DNA of 9,769 nt, from contig JBGQHM010000260.1 of assembly GCA_041497995.1 (NCBI GenBank), forward strand, positions 1 through 9,769, in the 5' to 3' direction. The DNA comes from DATKMS01 sp041497995 (GTDB lineage Bacteria; Desulfobacterota; Binatia; HRBIN30). Within the stretch, counting starts at the first letter, position 1; each line of letters begins with the position of its first letter. A program made the translations under genes and the position numbers. Shown piece after piece: positions 1 to 5,835 of the stretch. Under the pieces are notes generated by a model. That model made no database searches. It saw only the letters and a program-made list of their open reading frames with translations, and was not told where the DNA came from.

Positions 1-25
1 CGCTCCCGTTGGTCGCTAGGGGCTG
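1..25 (+). repeat. Copy C of the pstS-flanking repeat (cut by window edge)
   Basis: Bases 1-25 match 1249-1273 at 23 of 25 positions in the same orientation. Bases 1-17 are also a perfect inverted match to 105-121. The copy begins exactly at the window edge, so its left part (matching about 1216-1248) probably lies upstream. With copy A it forms an inverted pair separated by under 100 bases just upstream of pstS. Confidence 0.8.
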
Positions 26-84
26 CCCCCGCAAACTTGACTCGAGTGCGATGAGTTTCTGCCCTCGAAGACGTCTAGCGGCCT

Positions 85-153
85 GTCGGACTTGGCACTC
101 AACAGCGACCAACGGGAGCGGGCCATAGAAATGACGCTGACCGCAGGTCCTAG
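85..153 (-). repeat. Copy A of the pstS-flanking repeat (inverted relative to copy B)
   Basis: The reverse complement of 85-153 aligns without gaps to 1216-1284 with 9 mismatches in 69 by manual comparison. The core 104-153 against 1216-1265 has only 3 mismatches in 50. This copy ends at CTAG, two bases before the ribosome binding site of pstS (156-163), so it forms most of the pstS leader. It could be a dispersed genomic repeat or a MITE-like end. No coding signal was seen: two of the three core differences would be nonsynonymous in the only open frame. Confidence 0.85.
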
Positions 154-169
154 CCGAAAGGAGATGACG

Positions 170-1219
170 ATGACACGCAGAACGTGGATGCACCTGGTGG
201 GGGCCGCGTGCCTCAGTGCGGCGCTGTGCGCGCCGGCCCATGCCCAGCTACAGCTGAACGGTGCGGGCGCAACCTTTCCGTACCCGATCTATTCGAAGTG
301 GTTCAGCATGTACCAGCAAGTCGACTCGTCGGTGCGCTTCAACTATCAGTCCATCGGCAGCGGCGGCGGCATCAAGCAGATTACCGAGCAGACCGTGGAC
401 TTCGGAGCCAGCGACGGTCCGATGAGTGACGAGCAATTGAGCGCCGCACCCGGCCACCTCCTGCACTTCCCGACGGTGATGGGCGCCGTCGTGCTGACCT
501 ACAATGCCGAGGGTGTGCCCGCTGGATTGAAGCTGACGCCTGAGGCCGTTGCCGGCATCTACCTCGGGAAGATCACCAAGTGGAATGATCCGGCGCTGGC
601 GGCGGCAAACCCCGGCGCGGCGTTGCCCGCCCGCGATGTTATCGTCATCCACCGCTCCGACGGCAGCGGCACGTCGTTCATCTTCACCGACTACCTCAGC
701 AAGGTCAGCAAGGAGTGGAACAACCGGGTTGGCAAGGGCACCTCGGTGAACTGGCCACTGGGACTCGGTGGCAAGGGCAACGAGGGAGTCACCGGCCTCG
801 TCAAGCAAACCCCCTTCTCGATCGGCTACGTCGAGCTGATCTACGCTCTATCCAATGAGCTCCCATACGCCGACGTGAAGAATGTCTCCGGCAGCTTCGT
901 GAAGGCGTCGCTGGATTCGGTGACGGCAGCGGCGGCCGGTTTCGCGCAGAGCATGCCCGACGACTTTCGCGTGTCCATCACGAATGCGCCGGGTCCTGAC
1001 GCCTACCCGATTTCCGGTATGACCTGGCTGCTCGTCTACGAAAAGCAGAAGAATACCGAGAAGGGCCAGAAGATGGTCAAGTTTCTGGACTGGATGATGC
1101 GCGAGGGGCAGAAGAACGCAGCCGCCTTGGGCTATGCACCGTTACCCGATGCGGTGATCGCGAAGGAACACCAAGCCCTTGGGAAAGTGACTGCCGCTGA
1201 CGGCAAACCCCTGCTCTAG
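170..1219 (+). CDS. pstS: Phosphate ABC transporter periplasmic phosphate-binding protein PstS
   Basis: This 349-residue protein is the periplasmic receptor that binds phosphate and delivers it to PstCAB. It starts with a Sec signal peptide: basic MTRR, a hydrophobic core, and a likely cleavage after AHA at about residue 25. The phosphate-site residues of the family are in place: TF (35-36) after GAGA, Ser in GSGGG (about 64), Asp in GASDGP (82), and R-x-D-x-S-G-T (162-168). The open frame extends upstream to 92. The start at 170 is preferred because GGAG (160-163) lies six bases before it; ATG 164 abuts the ribosome binding site, and the earlier sequence is repeat DNA. Length is normal for the family. 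The gene is bracketed by inverted repeats and its stop codon TAG lies inside copy B. No Pho box is visible in the 169 bases upstream, so how it is transcribed is unclear. Confidence 0.95.
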   Translation: MTRRTWMHLVGAACLSAALCAPAHAQLQLNGAGATFPYPIYSKWFSMYQQVDSSVRFNYQSIGSGGGIKQITEQTVDFGASDGPMSDEQLSAAPGHLLHFPTVMGAVVLTYNAEGVPAGLKLTPEAVAGIYLGKITKWNDPALAAANPGAALPARDVIVIHRSDGSGTSFIFTDYLSKVSKEWNNRVGKGTSVNWPLGLGGKGNEGVTGLVKQTPFSIGYVELIYALSNELPYADVKNVSGSFVKASLDSVTAAAAGFAQSMPDDFRVSITNAPGPDAYPISGMTWLLVYEKQKNTEKGQKMVKFLDWMMREGQKNAAALGYAPLPDAVIAKEHQALGKVTAADGKPLL

Positions 1220-1284
1220 GGCCTGCGGCCAGCGTCATTTCTATGGTCCGCTCCCGTTGGTCGCTCAGGGCTGTCAAGTCCGAC
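1216..1284 (+). repeat. Copy B of the pstS-flanking repeat
   Basis: This copy is the inverted partner of copy A (60 of 69 matching) and has the same orientation as copy C. It begins at CTAG, of which TAG is the pstS stop codon, so the A-B pair brackets exactly ribosome binding site, coding region and stop. In a pstS transcript the two arms could pair 5' leader to 3' end. In DNA they could support inversion of the gene. Confidence 0.85.
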
Positions 1285-1328
1285 GATGACTAGACCCTGG
1301 ATGCTTACTCACGATCTTTGAGACGACA

Positions 1329-1361
1329 GGGAGGGGCCGGCTGGCCCCTCCCGAAGATTTT
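1329..1361 (+). terminator. Probable rho-independent terminator after pstS
   Basis: GGGAGGGGCC (1329-1338) and GGCCCCTCCC (1343-1352) form a perfect 10-bp GC-rich stem with a four-base loop. GAAGA and TTTT (1358-1361) follow. The U-tract is short and slightly displaced, so termination may be partial. Its position between pstS and the pstC Pho box fits separate pstS and pstCAB-phoU transcripts. Confidence 0.65.
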
Positions 1362-1376
1362 GCAGTCAACGCAGTC

Positions 1377-1410
1377 CTGTAACATCCCTGCAACAATTGG
1401 CGGCTATACT
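1377..1410 (+). promoter_or_regulatory. Pho box and -10 of the pstCAB-phoU promoter
   Basis: CTGTAAC (1377-1383) and CTGCAAC (1388-1394) are 7-bp direct repeats separated by four bases, the 11-bp periodicity of a PhoB site (consensus repeat CTGTCAT). TATACT (1405-1410) starts ten bases after the second repeat, the spacing at which PhoB replaces a -35 element. Transcription would start near 1417, giving a leader of about 70 bases before pstC. Inference: phosphate starvation induces pstCAB-phoU from here. Confidence 0.75.
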
Positions 1411-1488
1411 GGTCAGTCTGGGATTCCTTGGTATGCTGCGTGCGCCGTGCGGTCGTTCCGCGCCCAAGCCTGCAGTGAGGATGCGCCC

Positions 1489-2490
1489 ATGGCAAACGGT
1501 GTGAAAAGCGAGAGCGCCCAATTGGAATGGTCGGTGACGAGTGTGTCGCTGCCCCGCATACGAAGGGGGCTCAACCTGGGAGACTCGATCTTCCGCAGCG
1601 TCACGGCGTTGCTCGCGCTGTTGCTCGTCGGTGTATTCGTCTCCATCGTCGCGGTGCTGGTGATCGAGTCGTGGGGCTCGATTCGGACATTCGGATGGGG
1701 CTTCCTGACCGGTTCCAAGTGGGATCCAGTGTTCAAGGAGTTCGGCGCGCTGCCGTTCATCTATGGCACGTTGCTGTCTTCGCTGCTCGCCCTGCTGCAA
1801 GCGGTGCCCCTCAGCATCGGCACGGCGCTGTTTCTGAGCGAGTTGTCGCCGGGTTGGCTGCGCTCTCCGGTTTCGTTCCTGGTGGAGTTGTTGGCGACGA
1901 TACCCAGCGTCATCTACGGGCTCTGGGGCATCTTCGTGCTGATTCCCTGGGTGCGCGGATACGTGTCGCCGGCGCTGAGCGCAACTCTCGGGTTCCTCCC
2001 GTTGTTCCAAGGTCCCAACTATGGAGTGGGTATGCTCACGGCTTCGATGATCCTGGCCGTGATGGTGGTGCCTTACGTGACGTCCGTCACGTTTGAAGTC
2101 ATCCAGGCTGTGCCGAACACCCAGCGCGAAGCGGCGTTGGCCCTCGGCGCGACGAAGTGGGAGATGTTGCGCATGGCCGTTCTCCCCTACGGGCGAACCG
2201 GCATCGTCGGCGCAGTCATTCTCGGGCTGGGGCGCGCGATTGGTGAGACGATGGCAGTCACCATGGTGATCGGGAATCGGCCCGAGATCTCCGTGTCCCT
2301 CTTCGCGCCAGGCAGCACGATGGCCAGCGTCATCGCCAATGAATTCGCCGAGGCGACCTACGACCTCTACGTACAAGCCTTGGTGGAGATCGGCCTGGTG
2401 CTCCTCATTATCACCGTGCTGGTCAACGCCTTCGCGCGGCTGCTCGTGTGGAGCGTCGCCGGTCCGCAAACCAACATGCGAGGAGTGTGA
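1489..2490 (+). CDS. pstC: Phosphate ABC transporter permease PstC
   Basis: This 333-residue inner-membrane protein forms the phosphate channel with PstA. A cytoplasmic N-terminus of about 35 residues is followed by a first membrane helix (about 36-60), a periplasmic stretch with WDPVFKEFGALPFIYGTL, and the binding-protein-dependent permease core. The EAA loop that contacts PstB reads REAALALGA (about 213-221) and is followed by GLGRAIGETMAV, typical of PstC. ATG 1489 is chosen because GTGAGG (1475-1480) lies eight bases upstream; the open frame reaching back to 1318 would run through the terminator and Pho box. It is first in a tight operon, with pstA starting three bases after its stop. Confidence 0.95.
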   Translation: MANGVKSESAQLEWSVTSVSLPRIRRGLNLGDSIFRSVTALLALLLVGVFVSIVAVLVIESWGSIRTFGWGFLTGSKWDPVFKEFGALPFIYGTLLSSLLALLQAVPLSIGTALFLSELSPGWLRSPVSFLVELLATIPSVIYGLWGIFVLIPWVRGYVSPALSATLGFLPLFQGPNYGVGMLTASMILAVMVVPYVTSVTFEVIQAVPNTQREAALALGATKWEMLRMAVLPYGRTGIVGAVILGLGRAIGETMAVTMVIGNRPEISVSLFAPGSTMASVIANEFAEATYDLYVQALVEIGLVLLIITVLVNAFARLLVWSVAGPQTNMRGV

Positions 2491-2493
2491 GTC

Positions 2494-3336
2494 GTGGCGT
2501 ACAAGCGGCGACGCATCGTGAACGGGCTCGCACAGGGCGTGATGGTGGGCTGCACCGTCGCAGTCCTGATCCCGCTCGTCCTGATCTTTGCCTACTTGCT
2601 CATGAAGGGCTTCGGCTCGTTGAATCTTGCGTTCTTCACGAACCTGCCGAAACCGGTTGGGGAGGTGGGTGGCGGCATGGCGAACGCCATCGTCGGGACC
2701 ATGATCCTCATCGGCCTTGCGAGCCTCATCGGCTTGCCCATCGGCGTGGCGACGGGAGTCTACCTCGCCGAGTACGGTTACGGACGGATCGGCTGGATCG
2801 TGCGCTTCTGCGCCGATGTCCTCAACGGCGTCCCTTCAATCGTGATCGGCATCTTTGCGTACACGCTCATCGTCCTTCCGATGAAGGGGTTCTCCGCCTA
2901 TGCGGGCGGATGCGCGCTGGCCGTGATCATGTTGCCGATCGTGGCGCGGACGACGGAGGAGATGCTGAAGCTGGTACCGAACTCGCTGCGTGAGGCCGCA
3001 CTGGCGCTCGGCGTGCCGGCGTGGCGCGCGATGCTGCTCGTAGTCATCCGCACGGCGCGCGCCGGCATCATCACCGGCATCATGCTGGCCGTGGCGCGGG
3101 TCGCCGGCGAGACGGCGCCGCTGCTGTTCACGGCGTTCGGCAGCCAGTACTGGCACCAGGGTCTTGGGCAACCCATTTCCTCGCTGCCGGTGCAGATCTA
3201 CACGTATGCAATCTCGCCGTTCGACGACTGGCACCGCCAGGCGTGGGCGGGCGCGCTGGTGCTGCTGTCACTCATCTTTCTCACCAGCCTGTCGGTGCGC
3301 GTGCTGACGCGTGGGCGAGTGCATACGGCGCGCTGA
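2494..3336 (+). CDS. pstA: Phosphate ABC transporter permease PstA
   Basis: This 280-residue inner-membrane partner of PstC has a basic N-terminus (MAYKRRR), a first helix at about 17-37, and five further hydrophobic segments. The PstA hallmark NGVPSIVIGIFAY is at about 111-123. The EAA loop LREAALALGVPAWRAM (about 165-180) docks on PstB, and VAGETAPLLFTAFG is also typical of PstA. The GTG start at 2494 lies three bases after the pstC stop, with AGGAG (2481-2485) eight bases upstream inside the end of pstC, so the two are translationally linked. Length is usual for the family. Confidence 0.95.
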   Translation: MAYKRRRIVNGLAQGVMVGCTVAVLIPLVLIFAYLLMKGFGSLNLAFFTNLPKPVGEVGGGMANAIVGTMILIGLASLIGLPIGVATGVYLAEYGYGRIGWIVRFCADVLNGVPSIVIGIFAYTLIVLPMKGFSAYAGGCALAVIMLPIVARTTEEMLKLVPNSLREAALALGVPAWRAMLLVVIRTARAGIITGIMLAVARVAGETAPLLFTAFGSQYWHQGLGQPISSLPVQIYTYAISPFDDWHRQAWAGALVLLSLIFLTSLSVRVLTRGRVHTAR

Positions 3337-3344
3337 TCGTCGCG

Positions 3345-4106
3345 ATGGCCAACAAGCTCGAAGTCCGACATCTCGACGCCTGGTTCGGTAGTCACCAGGC
3401 GCTGAAGGACATCAGCATGGCCATCCAGGACGGGGCGGTGACCGCGGTGATCGGTCCGTCCGGCTGCGGCAAGTCGACGCTCATCCGCTGCCTCAACCGT
3501 ATGCACGAAGTTGTGCCGGGTGCACGCGCCAGCGGCGAGGTGCTCATCGATGGCGAGAACATCTACGCGTCTGGCATCGATCCGGTGCAGGTGCGCGCCA
3601 AGGTGGGCATGGTGTTCCAGAAGCCCAATCCATTTCCTACGATGTCGATCTTCGACAACGTCGTCGCCGGGCTGCGCTTGAACGGCGTGCGCCGCTCGCG
3701 GCAAGACATGGCAGCGATCGTCGAGCGCAGCCTGCGGCAAGCCGCGCTCTGGGATGAGGTCAAGGACTCGCTGCAGGCATCGGGCGTGAGCCTCTCGGGC
3801 GGGCAACAGCAACGCTTGTGCATCGCGCGCGCCATCGCCGTCCAGCCGGAAGTCATTCTGATGGACGAGCCGTGCTCGGCGCTCGACCCGATCGCCACCA
3901 CGAAGATCGAAGAGCTGATTCACGAGCTGAAGGGGCAGTACACGATTCTCATCGTCACCCACAGTATGCAGCAAGCGGCCCGTGTGTCCGACTACACCGC
4001 CTTCATGTACCTCGGCCGGCTCATCGAGTTCGGCGTGACAGAGAAAGTGTTCACCACGCCCACCGAGAAGGAGACGGAGGACTACATCACGGGGCGGTTC
4101 GGCTGA
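3345..4106 (+). CDS. pstB: Phosphate ABC transporter ATP-binding protein PstB
   Basis: This 253-residue cytoplasmic ATPase powers PstCA. The ABC motifs appear in order: Walker A GPSGCGKST (37-45), Q-loop FQKPNPFPTM (91-100), signature LSGGQQQR (150-157), Walker B ILMDEP (171-176), D-loop SALD (178-181), and switch histidine in VTHSM (206). The VFQKPNPFP block and the IDGENIY region are specific to PstB. ATG 3345 gives the family's normal length and starts eight bases after the pstA stop. The open frame continues upstream, but only through pstA in another frame. No strong ribosome binding site is visible, so translation is probably coupled to pstA. Confidence 0.96.
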   Translation: MANKLEVRHLDAWFGSHQALKDISMAIQDGAVTAVIGPSGCGKSTLIRCLNRMHEVVPGARASGEVLIDGENIYASGIDPVQVRAKVGMVFQKPNPFPTMSIFDNVVAGLRLNGVRRSRQDMAAIVERSLRQAALWDEVKDSLQASGVSLSGGQQQRLCIARAIAVQPEVILMDEPCSALDPIATTKIEELIHELKGQYTILIVTHSMQQAARVSDYTAFMYLGRLIEFGVTEKVFTTPTEKETEDYITGRFG

Positions 4107-4117
4107 GGCAAAGGGAG

Positions 4118-4819
4118 ATGGAGGAACGTCTCGACGAGAAGCCGCACACCGACCGCCACTACGGGGAAGAGCTCAAGCTGCTGCAGCAGAAGATCCTCGA
4201 GATGGGCGGCTTCATCGAGAAACAGATCGCCAACGCGCTGACCGCACTGGTCGAGCGCAACGACGACCTGGCGCGTCGCACCATCGATCGTGATCACACT
4301 GTCAACCGCATGGACGTCGAGATCGACGAGCTGTGCATCCGGCTGTTGGCCTTGCATCAGCCGACGGCGCGCGACCTGCGCCTCATCACGACGGGACTCA
4401 AGATCACCACCGACATGGAACGCATCGGCGACATGGCGGTGAACGCGTGCGAGCGCGCCCTCGAGCTGAATAGCGAGCCGCAACTCAAACCGTTCATCGA
4501 CATCCCGCGCATGGCCGAGATCACGCAGCAGATGCTGCGCGAGAGCCTCGATGCGTTCGTGCGCGAAGACGTCGACGTCGCCCTCAAGGTGTGTCGTGAC
4601 GACGACACCATCGACGAGATCAATGGCCAGCTCTTCCGCGAGCTGCTGTCCTACATGATGGAAGATCCGAAGACAGTCTCGCGCAGCATCCGCTTGCTGT
4701 TCATCGCCAAGTACTTTGAGCGCATCGCCGACCACGCCACCAACATCGCCGAGATGGTCGTGTTCATGGTGAAGGGCACGAGCATCCGTCATCTGGATCA
4801 GGTCCCGCGGTCCGTGTAA
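4118..4819 (+). CDS. phoU: Phosphate signalling and transport regulator PhoU
   Basis: This 233-residue, entirely helical protein has the two-fold PhoU repeat. Each half carries the metal-binding E-R-I-x-D signature: DMERIGDMAVN (about 99-109) and YFERIADHATNIAE (about 199-212). PhoU is known to act at the inner membrane between PstB and the PhoR kinase, turning off Pho signalling when phosphate is plentiful. It is the last gene of the pst operon, eleven bases after pstB. GGGAG (4113-4117) directly abuts ATG 4118, which is unusually close, but no other in-frame start exists nearby and the length fits the family. No phoB or phoR is in the window. Confidence 0.94.
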   Translation: MEERLDEKPHTDRHYGEELKLLQQKILEMGGFIEKQIANALTALVERNDDLARRTIDRDHTVNRMDVEIDELCIRLLALHQPTARDLRLITTGLKITTDMERIGDMAVNACERALELNSEPQLKPFIDIPRMAEITQQMLRESLDAFVREDVDVALKVCRDDDTIDEINGQLFRELLSYMMEDPKTVSRSIRLLFIAKYFERIADHATNIAEMVVFMVKGTSIRHLDQVPRSV

Positions 4820-4851
4820 CCGCTACGCCACACTGGCCTGCGAGAAAAAGC

Positions 4852-4887
4852 TTGACTTCGTCCGTCGATGCGTTTAAAAGGTTAAAC
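4852..4887 (+). promoter_or_regulatory. arsR promoter with probable ArsR operator
   Basis: TTGACT (4852-4857), a 17-base spacer and TAAAAG (4875-4880) form a plausible sigma-70 promoter. A perfect inverted repeat GTTTAA-AAGG-TTAAAC (4872-4887) covers the -10 and ends two bases before the arsR ATG, the expected place for autorepression by ArsR. A start site near 4887 would leave almost no leader, so the arsR mRNA may be leaderless; AAGG (4878-4881) is the only ribosome-binding-like sequence. Confidence 0.6.
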
Positions 4888-4889
4888 TT

Positions 4890-5222
4890 ATGAACCGAAG
4901 GGCGACATCCCGCACCGCTGACGCCGTCGACTTCACGGAGCTCGGGCGCTTTTTGATCGCCTTGGGTGACCCGACTCGACGGCAGATCGTCATGGCGCTG
5001 TCGCGCGAGCGCCTCAATGTGAGCCAGCTCACCGAACGGTTCCCGCTGTCGCGCCCCGCCATGTCGCACCATCTCAAGGTGCTGTCGCACGGCGGCTTGC
5101 TGATCCAAGAGCGCCAGGGCCGCGAACGGCTCTACCGCGTCAACGTCGGCCGCTGCCGTCTGCTGGCCAGTCAGCTGAAGGCGTTCATTTCCAGCTGCTG
5201 CGCCGGTCCGGAGTGTTGCTAG
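4890..5222 (+). CDS. arsR: ArsR family As(III)-responsive repressor
   Basis: This 110-residue winged-helix repressor of the ArsR/SmtB family has a core LGRFLIALGDPTRRQIVMAL (about 18-37). The recognition helix region is LSRPAMSHHLKVLSHGGLL (about 53-71) and the wing is ERQGRERLYRVN. It lacks the classical alpha-3 ELCVCDL metal site. Instead cysteines cluster at the C-terminus (C103, C104, C109, C110). C103/C104/C110 has the same spacing as the known As(III) site of Acidithiobacillus ferrooxidans ArsR (C95/C96/C102), which supports arsenite as the signal. It probably represses itself and the downstream ars genes through the palindrome at 4872-4887. The assignment to arsenic rests on both the cysteines and the neighbours. 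Confidence 0.88.
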   Translation: MNRRATSRTADAVDFTELGRFLIALGDPTRRQIVMALSRERLNVSQLTERFPLSRPAMSHHLKVLSHGGLLIQERQGRERLYRVNVGRCRLLASQLKAFISSCCAGPECC

Positions 5223-5260
5223 ATCCTTGCTGTCTTGAAAACGCGATGAACAAAACCGGT

Positions 5261-5336
5261 ATCACGAAAGCACGAAATTCCGAAAGCACGAAAGAAACCT
5301 CATTTTCGTGGTTTCGGGCTTTCGAGTTTTCGTGAT
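5261..5336. repeat. 76-bp imperfect palindrome between arsR and arsI
   Basis: The left arm 5261-5294 and right arm 5303-5336 pair at 28 of 34 positions around an eight-base loop; three of the six mismatches would be G-U wobbles in RNA. Each arm is built from recurring ACGAAA/CCGAAA blocks about nine bases apart. It could be a dispersed intergenic repeat. In the transcript it would be a long hairpin, perhaps attenuating or processing the mRNA after arsR. There is no U-tract for a classical terminator. Confidence 0.8.
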
Positions 5337-5392
5337 TCTCAAGAATCTCGGCAGACTAGGTAGCATTGGCTAAGAAGGAGAGGAGGAGAGCA

Positions 5393-5821
5393 ATGGCCCA
5401 CAATACGTTTCACGTTGCGTTGTACGTCGAAGACATTCAGGCGGCCGTCGAACGCTATCGCGTTCTCTTGGGTATCGAGCCGGCGAAGGTCCGACACGAC
5501 TACGCCAAGTTTGAGATCAGCGACCCGCCGGTGATCCTGTCGCTCAACAAAGGCGGTACACCCGGAAAGCTGTCGCACCTCGGCATCCGCTACCCCGGCG
5601 GCGGCGAAGTCGCCAGCGAGATGGTGCGCACGAAAGCCGCGGGGCTCGAGCAGCTGCAGCAGAAGGGCGTGACCTGTTGCTACGCCAAAGCGGACAAGTT
5701 CTGGGTACGCGATGCCGACGATGTGGCGTGGGAGATGTACACGTTGCTCGAAGACGCGAACGTGGAGACCGCTGCCGATCTGCAGCTGCGTGAGTTCCTC
5801 GGACAGTCGCAACCCGCTTAA
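5393..5821 (+). CDS. arsI: ArsI-like C-As lyase (VOC/glyoxalase superfamily)
   Basis: This 142-residue VOC-fold protein resembles ArsI/CadI. ArsI is a non-heme Fe(II) dioxygenase that cleaves the C-As bond of trivalent organoarsenicals such as methylarsenite, releasing As(III). The expected residues are visible: metal-ligand candidates H7 (FHVALYV), H62 (SHLGI) and E114 (WEMYTLLED), and the vicinal pair C95-C96 (VTCCYAK) that binds trivalent arsenic in characterised ArsI. ATG 5393 is chosen because a strong purine-rich site AAGGAGAGGAGGAG (5375-5388) precedes it; a TTG at 5366 would place that site inside the gene. It sits between arsR and the arsenite exporter, fitting demethylation followed by efflux. 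The close relative CadI is the main alternative. Confidence 0.8.
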   Translation: MAHNTFHVALYVEDIQAAVERYRVLLGIEPAKVRHDYAKFEISDPPVILSLNKGGTPGKLSHLGIRYPGGGEVASEMVRTKAAGLEQLQQKGVTCCYAKADKFWVRDADDVAWEMYTLLEDANVETAADLQLREFLGQSQPA

Positions 5822-5835
5822 CCTGGCAGAATGCG

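Noticed and set aside
37..65. TTGACT as a possible -35 for pstS
   Set aside because: No acceptable -10 at 16-18 bases, and no Pho box near it.
92..169. Upstream extension of the pstS frame (extra 26 residues)
   Set aside because: It consists of the repeat sequence, lacks a ribosome binding site, and would put the signal peptide in the interior; GGAG at 160-163 fits ATG 170.
1077..1277. Minus-strand frame sharing a peptide (SDQRERTIEMTL) with the frame at 92
   Set aside because: The shared peptide only reflects the repeat DNA; two of three core differences would change the protein, so there is no sign of coding selection.
1433..1504. Short 23-codon frame in the pstC leader overlapping the pstC start
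   Set aside because: No ribosome binding site and no recognisable leader-peptide or attenuator features; probably chance.
1366..2469. Long minus-strand open frame opposite pstC
   Set aside because: Shadow of a GC-rich gene; composition is His/Arg/Gln-rich and unnatural, while pstC is certain.
5261..5336. CRISPR-like array from the recurring ACGAAA blocks
   Set aside because: Units are about nine bases, with no spacers of proper length; the structure is a palindrome, not a repeat-spacer array.
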